A stretch of 64,000 nucleotides of DNA, taken from contig CM047810.1 in the NCBI GenBank assembly GCA_026214975.1, forward strand, positions 40,496,806-40,560,805, in the 5' to 3' direction. This stretch comes from Gentiana macrophylla (lineage: Eukaryota; Streptophyta; Magnoliopsida; Gentianales; Gentianaceae). Below, in pieces: positions 11,790 through 22,482 of the stretch. Position numbers and translations under genes: made by a program. Each line of letters begins with the position of its first letter. The stretch's first letter is position 1. The notes under the pieces are model-generated. The model was not told the DNA's origin and ran no database searches. It saw only the letters and a program-made list of their open reading frames with translations.

Positions 11790-12490
11790 TGCTCACAATG
11801 GCTGCACCCTATCACCTTTGTATCAATATTGTCAATGCAATCCAGAACGAAATCAGGCTGGCCAAAGAATTTCATCTTCGGATGACGAATCATATAAAAG
11901 AACTTTCACATCAACATTGCACTCTGGGAAAATTGATAGGAAGTGCTTCTCCAGGCACAGAGCTTTTGGTGTACCAACATCCTCCCTTGTTGCCACTGCT
12001 TGACGATTCAATGAAGAAACAGATACCTTCACAAGTAATCATTCGAAAATAGAGTAAATTGATTTGCAGCTAATTGTAGCAAAAGAAAAACATTTAACAT
12101 ACAAATAATATTTTTCCAATCGCAACCAAAATAGACAACATAATCCACATCCGGTTTATGTAACCTAGCCCAATGATGAAGAAGCTTTAGAGATATGAAG
12201 TTCGTAAAACTCAGATTAACTTGTATAATCAAATCGAAAGCGATTTTCTTTATGCATGATTTTATTTGACTTACGTAACTTTTATGTTTTGCATAGCGTA
12301 AAAACACAAGATGCAAGCCAAGCTGTCCGATTCATGAAGAAAAAGGTACTGGTCAAAGTCAACAAGGAGAAGTCGGCACACCACGACCTCAAAAGCATGG
12401 TGATTGCATGGCTTCCTACACCGCCAAGGCCAATAACAACAACATAAGATCGAGCCACTTCTCTGGGATTCAAGGCCAAAGAATGAATGT
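11790..12490 (-). pseudogene. TcdA/ThiF-like dehydratase fragment
   Basis: On the minus strand, 12490-12300 encodes FFGLESQ, SYVVVIGLGGVGSHA, TMLLR and (shifted) RLLLVDFDQ. This is the nucleotide-binding GxGGVGS motif and following strands of an E1-like ThiF-fold protein. After about 290 bp of intron-like sequence, 12003-11800 encodes VATREDVGTPKALCLEKHF, SIFPECNVDVKVL, YDSSSEDEIL and PDFVLDCIDNIDTKV, ending at a GT donor. The order and wording match plant tRNA threonylcarbamoyladenosine dehydratase (TcdA/CsdL type), which makes cyclic t6A37 in organellar tRNA. Frameshifts break it, and the N- and C-terminal parts are absent. It lies inside the Helitron in the same orientation. Confidence 0.9.
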
Positions 12491-12511
12491 TCTACAAAAG
12501 CCAAGAAATAG

Positions 12512-13945
12512 TTGGTATCTTTAGAGAGTGAACATTACATTCTCAAATCCTCGCCGTACAGGCCTCAGACCAATGGAGCAGTGGAGGCAGCAAAGGAAAA
12601 AAAACATAGGTCAGATCCTGCGGAAGATGATAGACACATATCGAGATTGGCCCGAAAAGTGGCCACTGGCCCTGTGGAGGTATCGGACCCCCATTCGGAC
12701 TTCCACCGGCGCTACTCCATGTAGGAACCCGAACGCAATTAAAATAATTAACACGAATTAAACAACAATTTTATTGAAAATAAAACGAATTACAATTGAA
12801 AAATGAAATATACTAAAAAAGTGGATACAATAACTCCGAGACGAGTAGGACACTGTCCTTAAGACAAATTTGGTCCGTGTGTACCCGGTTAAAACCAATT
12901 GTCTCCCGGGATAACTCGGATTCTCGATTCAGTATAGAGGTACTTCTTACACGAACCTTCAACGAACTCTTCTAGTGCTCAGAATCTCTTCTTCAAACTC
13001 GTATGCAACTACGTCAGAACTATATGAATGTATGAAGCTTTCTGGTGTTGTATTTCCAAATGTGTATATGTAGCTTCAATCCATATGGAGGCTATATATA
13101 GGAGAGGGCTGGGCTGGAATGAATTAATTACAGCCGTTTCATCAGTTACAGCAATGAATTACCATAACTCATCTTTATTACAGCCGTTTCATCAGTTACA
13201 GCAATGAATTAACCATTAATTATTGCTGAACCGAACTATGTTGGATAACCGAACCGAGCTGAACTCAATCTTCAGCTCAATCAGAATGTATATGAACTGG
13301 ACCAAGCCCAATTAACTTTGTATAAAAAGTTTAACACAGGACTGGGCCTAGGGCCCTCAGGCCCAGAAGGCCCATTCCCCAAAGCCCAAGACCAAGACCA
13401 AGGTCAAGGTCAAGGTCAAGGTCAAGGGTCAACGGTCAACGGGCACGGGCACGGGCACGGGCACGGGCGGGCGGCGGCGGCGCGCGCGCGTGTGGCCATT
13501 TTAGCAGAACGTCTGACTGCTAAAACCAACCCGCTATCTCTCCTTCTTCTAGGAGCTTATACCACATATAACATTCTTCCCACATATATCTTTGGAAAAC
13601 ATTTCTCCTTTTTCCAATGTGGTACAGATTTAGTTGAATACTCTTCAACTTCCACTTCCAACAAAAGTTCTTTCAAACACCCGACTTCAAGCGTTAATTT
13701 CTCATTCACTCGTACTCCGAATTGAATGATTCTAAATCCTGAATTCATCTACGACTTACGTAGTTTTCAGAATTATCAAAACATTGTATATATTCTATAC
13801 AAGAATATAATCAAATTAAGCTTGCAAAGTCGTCTGAATAAAATGATTATAAAATCATTTTTATTCACTTTAATTCAATTCCACTATTTTCTCCAACACT
13901 CCATACTCCCTGATTTATGGGATGGAAGCAGGTCGCTAATTCAAA
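12512..13945 (+). pseudogene. Gypsy integrase C-terminal fragment, split
   Basis: Plus-strand frames give KSSPYRPQTNGAVEAA, then KILRKM-like, TYRDWPEKWPLALWRYRT and IRTSTGATP up to 12719. The reading resumes at 13904 with YSLIYGMEA. These are the conserved residues after the integrase core (YRPQTNGA...) of Gypsy elements of the Tat/Athila side. The gap is a solo LTR (12720-13898) flanked by CTCCA. The N-terminal zinc finger and the first Asp of the catalytic triad are missing. It lies within the Helitron in opposite orientation to the captured genes. Confidence 0.86.
12720..13898 (-). mobile_element. solo LTR, 1179 bp, with CTCCA target duplication
   Basis: The plus-strand ends TGTAGGAACCC and TTCTCCAACA give TG...CA. 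CTCCA occurs immediately before (12715-12719) and after (13899-13903), and the interrupted integrase frame rejoins exactly. A TATA-like CTATATATAGG region (about 13090, also readable on the minus strand) and an AATAAAATTG polyadenylation-like stretch near the left end favour minus orientation. It contains a 35-bp direct repeat (13127-13161 and 13177-13211), five CAAGGT units (about 13398-13428) and four GGGCAC units (about 13441-13465). Confidence 0.88.
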
Positions 13946-14179
13946 TGAGGAATGACATATGCAATTAACCGGACACCATATTCAAAAATGAATGGCCAAT
14001 TTGTTTGATGCCCATTCCTACTGACACCTTCCTGTGACTTGACACCTTAACCAAACTTTCCCGTAAGGGGAAAGGGAAGCGGTCACGTTATCATCTGGAC
14101 CCCAAACCTTTCTAAAGCCTTCACCCTAGAAAGTGGTAGTGGTATGAGAATTCAAGGGGAAAGTAGGCAAAACGTCTAA

Positions 14180-14625
14180 TAGTGGAAGTGGTTTGGCATA
14201 AGAAAGAAGGTCCCTATGCTTTCATCACTTGGTTGGTTTTGTAGACACAAAGCTTAACACCTCTTGGATAAAGCGAAGGATTGGGGCATTGTCGAGTAAT
14301 CGTGGATTGCGTCTTATGGCGAGGAGGAGGAATCTCATAGCCATCTCTTCTTTGAATGCCCTATTGTGAGTGAACCTGGTTCAATTTGCTAAGGAAGTTA
14401 AGGGTTTATGAGAGAGATGGTTTAATTGGGAAGAAGCCGTGAAGTGGCTGTGTTCTTCTTCTAAATTCACTAACAAGTTCCAAGTTGATGTGCTAGAAAC
14501 CTATGTCCTCATTTTAGTATATGATATGACTGGAAAGAAGAGGTAATTCTCCTTACCTTGACCAGGCTATCCGTATCACAATGCCCGTTATCATCTCTGA
14601 AATAAACGAAAAAACAGATAGGAAA
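14180..14625 (+). pseudogene. LINE ORF2 C-terminal (zf-RVT) fragment
   Basis: In shifting plus-strand frames I read a WF...KVP...ITWL-like stretch, YGEEEESHSHLFFECPIVS (14314-14370), WEEAVKWL and ETYVLILVYD...GKR. This is the zinc-binding region downstream of reverse transcriptase in plant L1-type LINEs (a Cys-x-Cys...HLFFECP pattern; here the first Cys is Tyr). The RT core is not in the adjacent sequence. The region from 13960 to 14180 probably belongs to it but is too decayed to read. Confidence 0.8.
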
Positions 14626-15093
14626 CTGTTAATGGAGGAATTTCAATGAGCACTAACATGTAATGTCATAAGGTAATGTGACTGATGAATTCAGTAAGAT
14701 AAGCTTGAGGCCTTAAGCACCTTCCATCACCTTGAATAATGAAGAAAACTTAATCATGTTATCCACGATATCCAGGTATATGGTTTATCAAATGAACATG
14801 TCTTGTGAATTAGTATAACAATAAATCAAAAGTGTTGGCATAAAAGAGAAAAGCTAGCTGTTCAACGCTGCTAAAGAGCGATTAGATGAGATAAACACAA
14901 AGCAAGTGGAACATTAGAACTCATTATAAAAAGCAAACAAACCACGATGAAGTTTGTGAGCAGGCGTATTGAAGAGCGAGGATTCATGTATCTTTTGTTA
15001 GTTCGAGGCTTATATTGTGAGATTTTTGAAGACCGTAAAAGCGTATGAATGTGAAACAACGACAATATAAATAATAATGAAAGAAATCATTAC
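14626..15093. other. Helitron interior, nothing recognised
   Basis: AT-rich sequence between the LINE debris and the PDI fragment. It could be intronic sequence of the captured gene, since the next downstream exon was not found. Confidence 0.3.
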
Positions 15094-15385
15094 CTATCGT
15101 TGCTTACTTCACGAAATATGCGAATAGATGGATAACCTTGAACATGGTTCCTACAATGAGCCATCAAGCACAAGTCAATGGAATGATGCATCTACCTAAA
15201 ACTAATTATGTTTAACCCTTACGAGCTTGATGACGCGGCTAGCGCATGACATTTACTAACAGAAAAAGCTACATTGGTCATACTCGTACATAAACACGTT
15301 TAAAATAAAGATAGCCTGTATCGACCATTGAATTACCTTCTGCATAAGTCTTCTTCCACAGTGCAACCGGTATCGCCATTTCTAC
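15094..15385 (-). pseudogene. PDIL5-type disulfide isomerase fragment, two exons
   Basis: Minus strand. The first exon, ending at 15337, encodes CTVEEDLCRR and is followed by a GTAATT donor. After a 186-bp intron ending in TTGTAG, the second exon (15150-15094) encodes RNHVQGYPSIRIFREV and ends at a GTAATG donor. The junction codon AGA|AGG is completed correctly across the splice, so exon phase is intact. The wording matches the thioredoxin domain after the active site in plant protein disulfide isomerases of the PDIL5-3/5-4 (ERV-fused, ER membrane) type. The CxxC active site lies upstream and is not present. Captured by the Helitron as genomic DNA. Confidence 0.86.
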
Positions 15386-16294
15386 GAAATGTAATGATGC
15401 AGAAGAAAATGGTCACATATAAGCCTCTTATCATCATGAAGTAAATGCCAATGATGACAACAAACTACTTTTTTTCACCATAAAAACAGATGAGGAATAA
15501 AGCGTAAAAGCGAAAGGAATTTCACATGGTTGTTTTGTATTTGAACACAAAAATCGTCTGAACAGAACAAACCCACTACAAAACTCCCTATGACTACAAA
15601 AATAGCGTATGATTAACATCCTGGAAATTCAAATTCAGTTAAGCTTTAAGAAGTTTATAGATAGCACAAGTCACTACTAATTTTCTTGACATCAGAAAGA
15701 AATTCCTAAATTCTGAACCTAGCTGTACATAAAAGAGTCTCTTTGAATTTACAAAGCCCTCAACAATTTCTAAGTGTCTGGTGACGTGTTAAAGATCATG
15801 TAATTTTATATAGAGCAAGTGAATTTCTCGCCATGTGGTAAGTAGACTTTCTATAAATATTGCCTCCATCCTCTAACATAGGATTTGTGCTTCTTCCATT
15901 TTGTCCCATAATGCAAGTTTTTAGAGTACCAAGAGAGCCTTTATTACTGTTTCCCTCTGTTTACGCCTAATATATTGTACATTCAACCACTTACCATTAC
16001 TTTACAATTATTGCATCAATGACAAGCGAGGGTATTTTAGACTTGCAGTTAAAATTTATGACTTTTACCTACATCAATGACCTAGATTTTGGGGTGGGGG
16101 TAATAATACATAGCAAAGGACAATGCCGCCCAAAAATCTTTTTCCTTGTATTTCTATGTATCAATCTTCATAGAAAATATCCGTGTAGCAGGGTGATATT
16201 TACATTAAAAATCAGTATACACAATAGCCATGCTGGAAGACCACCGCATGGAACCATTACTACATGGTGAAATGAAGAAAAAAAAAACACATAC
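15386..16294. other. Helitron interior, nothing recognised
   Basis: No reliable coding signal on either strand; short frames are scattered and without familiar motifs. Confidence 0.3.
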
Positions 16295-16550
16295 CTCTCT
16301 GTTAATAATCAAATAACCTTGCCTATCGACCATGTAAGAAATCATCATTATTGAATCATATTCAGCATCTGGAAATTTTAATGGAAGCTTTGTGGTCTCA
16401 ATATCAAATGCACAAACACGAACTTCAAAGACGTTAAAAGAGATCCATTCTTCTCTCAAGTTTGACTCAAAGACTCGATACACAAACATCATACCACCGA
16501 CCACTTCTTATGTCCGAAAAATAAAGTTCATAGCTTAGATGGTGGAAGAA
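16295..16550 (-). pseudogene. DNA polymerase epsilon catalytic subunit fragment
   Basis: Minus strand. About 16550-16460 reads [14 protein letters not shown], and 16430-16295 reads [19 protein letters not shown], then [15 protein letters not shown] and GYLIINRE, with a GTATGTG donor right after INRE. FDIET is the Exo I motif of the 3'-5' proofreading exonuclease, and the [14 protein letters not shown] context is specific to the epsilon (POL2) family rather than delta. One frameshift separates the two parts. Only about 80 residues of a roughly 2200-residue protein are present, so it cannot function. Part of the Helitron cargo. Confidence 0.92.
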
Positions 16551-16579
16551 AAAAAATATAACTACAAAAGAATTGCAAA

Positions 16580-17000
16580 TGACAACCCCAACTAACGAAG
16601 AGATCTTGGCGGAATTGCCACATATGAAATTGAGCACAAAAGGATGATCTTTGGCGAAATAAAAATTCATCTGCAGACCACCCAAAGCGTAACCCTTGCA
16701 ATCAGTATCAAACATAATTACCACAAACACCTTTGTATCTGCAGCCACAGACATCTGCAAAACACCAGAACCAGAAAAATAAAAATTATGTATAACTATA
16801 TCCAATACTCATTAAACAAGCAAGAACACCAAACGCACAAATGTGCAGTACCTGGCAAGTATTCTATCCAAAAGCTCCCCTCCTTCATCAATTTATGAAT
16901 CGATTAACACATAAAACAAAATAAAATTATTATGATGTTTAATCCATACACGAGCTACAATTTACCGGACGTCATCGAATAATTCGACCTCTTCCGCCAA
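16580..17000 (-). pseudogene. unidentified exon-like fragments
   Basis: Three minus-strand pieces look like exons. About 17000-16965 reads AIASLAEEVELFDDV before a GTAAAT. About 16890-16852 reads EGGELLDRILAR before a GTACTG. 16760-16600 begins after TTTTGCAG and reads MSVAADTK... and later [27 protein letters not shown] resembles subdomain V of CDPK-related kinases, but the neighbouring pieces do not fit a kinase. They may come from one gene I do not recognise. Confidence is low. Confidence 0.35.
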
Positions 17001-17563
17001 AGATGCAATGGCAAAATCGATTGAAATGAAATCGTAATTTAGATTTCTTCAAGAACACCCAAATTCTTAGCATCAGTGCTCATAGATAGATATACAAAGG
17101 GTTAATGGAGAGACCGAAGACGGTGCGAGAAGACCACGTCTGTTGTAAGATATGCACACTGATAATAGAAGGCCAAGCAGCAAATTGAAGCAAAAGGCAA
17201 GCAATAGAAGGCCACCGATATTCCGCCTCCGCCAACGCCACCGCCACCGCCACCTACCCGATTTGCAGACGACAACTCCACAAAACAAATGCGAAACAAG
17301 CAGTAGTGGTGATATGTTGATAAAAGTGAGAAAATACAGTTTTGAAGGAGGTGAGGCGGTGGGAAAATAGGTAGTGGAAGAATTGACGTGGAATGAGGCC
17401 GTTGGTTTTCTAGGCGGTGGCGTAAAGATAGTGGAAAGCTCAGCGTGGATTGACGCCATTGGATTTTGGAGAAGAAAGTGCGGTTTGTTGAGTTGAAGAA
17501 AAGACGAAAAACGCATTTACTTACGAACCGAAGGATATGCAAAATATATAGTATATCCAAGGT

Positions 17564-17566
<3 letters not shown>

Positions 17567-17616
<50 letters not shown>
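17567..17616. repeat. (TA)n tract between two Helitron ends
   Basis: About 25 TA units separate the 5' end of the first Helitron from the 3' end of the second. Confidence 0.95.
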
Positions 17617-17617
<1 letters not shown>

Positions 17618-17660
17618 TAGTTGAAGCACCCGTGCGATGCACGGGATGTCCACTCATTAT
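17617..17660 (-). mobile_element. second Helitron 3' terminus
   Basis: Read on the minus strand: CCCGTGC-ATC-GCACGGG (plus 17645-17629), eight bases, CTAG (17620-17617), then T. This is a canonical Helitron 3' end, of a different subfamily from the one at 11275. The body must extend to the right. I could not find a convincing 5' TC end; the gene fragment at 19140-20024 may be cargo. Confidence 0.72.
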
Positions 17661-19139
17661 TTCATTTTTTTGGTGTGTTTATTAGGTTTTTCTTTAGTAT
17701 GCATGTCAAGTATATATAACATTTGTTTTTCCCGCTAAAAAAATTGTTTTAAATGTAGCATAAGAGAAATCAAGTAATAAGGAAAGCTAATTGCAATTTT
17801 CTATCCAAAAACTATCAATACATCTTCTTTGGATGATAGATCATATAAATAGAACTCAAACACATTACTCTATTGGAACTTTAATACATAAAACGACCAA
17901 CTCCTGCATAATCTTTTGGAACTAACGTCCTTATCATTTTGAGTGGAGTTGTATCTCTTACAATTCTTGATGGAAGTCATAAACACAATTGACATTCTGC
18001 ATTGAGGAAATAAAAGTTGTTACTTTTACAATGACTAATTGCTTCGAATGAGAATTTCAAAAAGTTTCACATCAGATATTCAATTTACTTCATATCAACC
18101 GGGTACAAAGGATCGGTTGCAAGCAAAAAACAGGACACGATGCAGGTTGTGTATGTCGCCTGACATTACCTCTATTGTAAGTAAACATTTTCCCATCATA
18201 ATCCCCCAAGAAGCACGGCAACTTGAATTGATACCAAATTGACTAAGTCGGAAAATTTAGAAACGAGATGTCATGTATTATGCCTACAAAATACTAAACG
18301 GACAAAACTGGAATTGCCTTAACTAAGAAGACAAATTTAGTAAAAGCAAGGTTAATAAAGACTAATTTTTTCCTCTGTTATTATTACGTATCAAAATGAG
18401 GCAACTGACCTTATTAAATGAGTATACAAGGTAAAGGGCCATCATTTCCTCACCTAATTTAGTGCCAAAACCAGTAAATTGAAATGATCAGATTCAAACA
18501 TATTTCATGACTGAACTAACAACAAATTAACAGGCTTGGAACAATGTCTCTTAAACAGTTTGTAGGATACATACAAAGGCTTGGAGCAGCGTTTTTTTCA
18601 CAACTTCTTTTACAGTTAGATTTTCAGCCATGTTATTTGAAGATTCTTTACAAGAAGACTATCCAAACTCCAAAGGATTTATTCGCTGAAGGCAATGATC
18701 AACTTGTTCTATATTTGATCCTGTGTACGGCGCCGCTTGCTTTTTTAGCTGATCTATCCATCAAAGCATACAAACTTGGGCGTTTTTTTTCATTTTTATC
18801 CATACAGTTGATATTGGTACGCATTTAATAATATCTTTACACCTCTTTTTGTTTAATGTATGACAACCTTTAACCAGAAGCCTGGCCGGTAGAAACTTAT
18901 GAGTTGAAACGCAAAAATTACCAGTGAAGTCAGTTATAAAAAAAACGCATTAAAGAAAGACAAGAATATAATTAAATAGCAGACAAACTATCACAGTAAG
19001 CAAGGGGAAATCAACAAAACATAAGAACTATATTTGAAGGAAAACAATGGAACATAGCTGAAAAATGAACCTGAAACACACCATGACACATGCTCAATTC
19101 TGGCAATAAATGCTGTTGTTAGCGACTTTGTTCTGCCAA
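17661..19139. other. probable Helitron interior, no gene recognised
   Basis: AT-rich. A 94-codon plus-strand frame at 18544-18828 contains hydrophobic stretches but no family I recognise. Nothing else is supported. Confidence 0.3.
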
Positions 19140-20024
19140 CTTGCTAACAAAGCCATTATCTCTTTCTCGCTTTTCTAGATTAACAACAATTTTCCTTTTA
19201 TTATTTTCAACTTTCTTCAAGATTCGTCAACTGTCAGCTTTCACTTTCTTATCCTCACCATTCCAAGCTTTAACGATTTCTCATCTTCCTCAGCAATTAT
19301 TAGATTTCGTTTCCTGCAGAAAATCATCAAACAAATCAACCAAAATTGACTACACATGTTTTCGATGAGATCGAATAAAATCAAATGATCAAAGCCAGAT
19401 CACAAAAACTCACAGCAAACAACATCAGAAACATCTGGTTTGCGCTCACTTGCAGCCACCACCACTTTAATCTCTTCTCTTTCTGGCGATGATGTTTTCA
19501 ATCGAGGAGGAGAAGCCTAAAAACAAATCACAGAGAATTTAATAAAAATAAAAATAATAAAAAGTAAGCAATAAAGATGAAAAATTGAAGGTAGTATCTA
19601 GTTTCTTCCTCATCCACACACCTCAAGATCTATCAGGAATTTTTCTTCCCTTTGGGTAACAGCATCAGGCAAGGCTGAATTTCTGAAAATGACAATGTAG
19701 AAAAAGAGCAAGAACTAAACTTTAATGAAACCTAAAAAATTGAATCCATAAATTATTGGATCTTCAAGTGGTTTACCCTTTGGACACTGAAGACAAAGCT
19801 GTCGCAGTCACACCCTCATCCTCACGACTATTCTTATCCACTGCTGGCTCTACAGGGGATTCTCTCTTCGGTGAACTGAACACTTCCTTCTTGGAAATCA
19901 CATCAAGGCTTCCGATCCCTAATCCTTCAGCCTGGCTATGACTCCGACTCCTTCCCGTTGCCATCGGCAATAAGCCATCTGGGTTGAGGTTGACTATGCA
20001 AGCACTTCCATTGAGAATATGCAA
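19140..20024 (-). pseudogene. 5' part of an unrecognised spliced gene
   Basis: Minus strand. Exon 1, from the ATG at 20024 to 19777, encodes MHILNGSACIVNLNPDGLL then a Ser/Lys/Glu-rich tail ending SSVSKG, with GTAAAC following. Exon 2 (19682-19622, after TTTTCAG) adds NSALPDAVTQREEKFLIDLE before GTGTGT. Exon 3 (19516-19414, after TTTTAG) adds ASPPRLKTSSPEREEIKVV and more, before GTGAGT. The frame stays open across both introns. A fourth Lys/Glu-rich piece (19313 downward, after CTGCAG) is frameshifted. A TATA-like TATATATAAAT lies about 215 bp upstream of the ATG. The product would be polar and probably disordered. I do not recognise the family. It may be a captured 5' gene end or a decayed resident gene. 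Confidence 0.45.
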
Positions 20025-20588
20025 AGATTGTGTGGGAATAGCAAATGAAAAACTCCATTATACGCACTCTTCGTGTCGGCGAAGCAATGGTGGTGGAATA
20101 AAAAAATAGTGTAAGTAATCACAGGTGTCATTGCCCGATGGGAAGAGTGGTATGCTGCGTGGATCAATGAGCAGTAAACATGAATTGACTTGAGGAACAA
20201 ACGAAGGAAATGAATGGTCTAGAAAAAGGACTTGTATGAAATTTATATATATTAATATTATTGAGAGGGACTTATAGGCAATTTTTCAGTAGAATTCAAA
20301 ACACGGCGTCGTTTTTTTTTTAAAGTGGGAGGACGACGAAATGGGAGGACGACGAAAGTCCAAGATGCAAATTTAATAGTTACTACATAGTATGATAACT
20401 ATATCAATTTAACATAAATCAAATTCAAAGTTCCGTGGGGCATGTGCCCACATGTGGCTTTTTCACTATACACATATAGGGTAATATTACGAGAATAACC
20501 ATTCAGCAATAAGTCACGCAACATATTTTTTTAATATTGATTATAATATAAAATTATGATCAATGAGTCTTATATGATGTAGAAATAA
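20025..20588. other. upstream of the 20024 gene; no other gene
   Basis: Contains the TATA-like box near 20238-20256 and a short duplicated GGGAGGACGACGAAA block (about 20327-20357). Nothing else is identified. Confidence 0.35.
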
Positions 20589-21094
20589 TGTAACGCCCCC
20601 AGACCCCGGGTCTGGTAGTGCTAAATAAGTCATAAATGTCCGGTCAACTACTTAGACCGCCGTCCTCTTGGTCTAAAAGGGCTAACCCGAGTTGACAAGA
20701 CCTTTATGTCTCACACTTATATGGGGTGAGCATTCTCTTATTTTACCGATGTGGGACTTTACATTTCTCCCTTATAAAGGGTGGGTGTCCTCGCCGGGAC
20801 GGCCAAGATCCATTCTGGATCGCCCCTACCGGAGGTAACTAGAGGCCATCCTTACACCGTCTTCTTGTACGGTGCGGCGCATAGTTTAAATCGATAGTCG
20901 GCTCTGAATACCATTCTGTAACGCCCCCCGACCCCGGGCCTGGTAACGCTAAATGAGTCATAAATGTCCGGTCAACTGCTTAGACCGCCATCCTCGCTTG
21001 GTCTAAAAGGGCTAACCCGATTTGACAAGACCTTTATGTCTCACACTTATATGGAGGTGAGCATTCTCTTATTTTACCGATGTGAGACTTTACA
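20589..21094 (-). mobile_element. TRIM retrotransposon, complete
   Basis: Two direct repeats of 175 and 178 bp (20589-20763 and 20917-21094) each begin TGTAACGCC and end GACTTTACA. About 153 bp lie between them. On the minus strand the right LTR is followed by TGGTATTCAGAGCC (plus 20913-20900), a primer site of the initiator tRNA-Met type. The left LTR is preceded by a purine run AAGGGAGAAA (plus about 20773-20764). Total length, about 506 bp, with no coding capacity is what defines terminal-repeat retrotransposons in miniature. Flanks AATAA and AATAG differ at one base, an aged target duplication. I see no 5S RNA-like segment of the Cassandra kind. Confidence 0.86.
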
Positions 21095-22482
21095 AATAGA
21101 ATGTTTAAGTTTTTGTGACATTCCATACCAAGAATCGAGCCCTTTTCCGGAAACGAGCGTCGGCACATGATAATTAACTAACTTCATCAATTACCACGCA
21201 AGCTGTCATCCATATATCACAGGCTAAAATGACGGAAGAAATAAAGATAAAGAATCGACTCGACAAAAGAATTACTAAAACTCAAACAACCACAGCTGCA
21301 ATGTAAAATCCCAAATCAAAAGGTGACATCCCGATGTATACATGATAAAGTTTAATAAAATGAAAAAGAAATAACACTATGGCTTGAAGTAACTTATTAT
21401 CTACTCGAAATAAAGACAAAATCATCAAGCATTCACTTCAGGTTATTCTTGCTCCTCAAAGTATTCCTCAGCACTTTCCTCTTCATAAACCTCATTTCCT
21501 GTAAATATTCTTATTCCACAAAATAAAATGGTGAGAGTATTCAAGACTCAGTAAAAAGTAAGAATCATCAATTGAACAAACATTTATATTTTATTAGGAA
21601 GAAATGTACATGCTTACAGATTATAAATAAACAATTGAACTTGAAACTATACTTTAAACATTCGACATGCTTTATCTAGAAAATACATTTAAACTAGATT
21701 TACTTTGTTTAATGCATAAAACATGATTATTATTACATCTTCCATTCATTCTCTTCTTTAGCCTTAATCTTATTATATTCGTTCATTTCATTTTGTTCCA
21801 TTTCACAAATAAACTAAGGATACCACACATGGTGTTGCACACCATGAACACTTCAATTAAGGTGCAATCAGCGTGCGATGTACGCTTAGATCCAATATTT
21901 GGGAGAAATAAACCATAGCTCCAACATTTTGGAGCATTGCGATGTTCCCAGTATTTAATCAAGGCTTATATATGTGTCCTCATTGTTCTTCTACTTATGC
22001 TTAACACCCATTAATTTAGGTGGTCTCTCATCAACCTAAATCCGGTCTACATTCATTCATGGAAAAAGCTTTATACTACCATACACTTCATTCATATCTT
22101 CAATCTAATATGCATAACACGATAAAATAGTTATATCGCTAATACAATACATAATATGCATCGGTTATATAAAAATTACATCTTGACATTACACAATTCA
22201 CAAAACTAAAATCTTTGTAACAATTACCAAAGTATACCAAGACTACATATGAGAAAACCACCAAATAATATAAAAGGATAATTATGTCATACATTATTTA
22301 ATGTCACAATAGCATCTTATACATGTGCAGATCTAACAACCTCAACAACAATTAGCCAAGTGTCCCACATATATCTTACTAGCAAGCCTAGTATTGTAAG
22401 ACTACATTTAGGTCTTCATATTCTAACATCTCCCCTCAAATCGAATGAGGTATCAACAACATTGAATACTCTGAAAAAAGTG
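21095..22482 (-). other. LTR-like remnants
   Basis: No genes. From 21114 the text TGTGACATTCC resembles a chromovirus-type LTR end read on the minus strand, but its partner end is not found. At 22428 a minus-strand LTR start (TGTTAGAATATGAAG) is preceded by the purine tract TTTGAGGGGAGA (plus 22441-22429). This looks like the internal-3' LTR junction of a Copia element whose internal part is otherwise gone. Confidence 0.35.

Larger units (their letters stand above)
11275..17566 (-). mobile_element. non-autonomous Helitron carrying gene fragments
   Basis: On the minus strand the segment starts TCAACCTTGG (plus 17566) and ends ACCGTGC-ATA-GCACGGT, 8 nt, CTAG (plus 11275). It is preceded by A and followed by T. 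A 5' TC, a short GC-rich hairpin about 10 nt before a 3' CTAG, and insertion between A and T are the defining features of Helitrons. Both flanks are TA repeats. I see no Rep/helicase gene, so it would need one in trans. It carries minus-strand fragments of at least three unrelated cellular genes (see 11790, 15094, 16295) with intron boundaries kept. Plus-strand retroelement debris lies between them. The 5' end call is weaker than the 3' end call. Confidence 0.62.

Noticed and set aside
13318..13725. 135-codon frame with Gln-Gly and Gly-His repeats
   Set aside because: Translation of CAAGGT and GGGCAC simple repeats within a solo LTR.
17073..17653. Minus-strand frames of 147 and 183 codons
   Set aside because: The longer one is partly a (TA)n translation (Tyr-Ile repeats), and both run through a CCGCCA-type tract. 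No domain is recognisable, although a captured transit-peptide-like start cannot be excluded.
20589..21094. Tandem duplication or Cassandra element
   Set aside because: Primer site and purine tract make it a TRIM; no 5S-like segment could be seen in the LTR.
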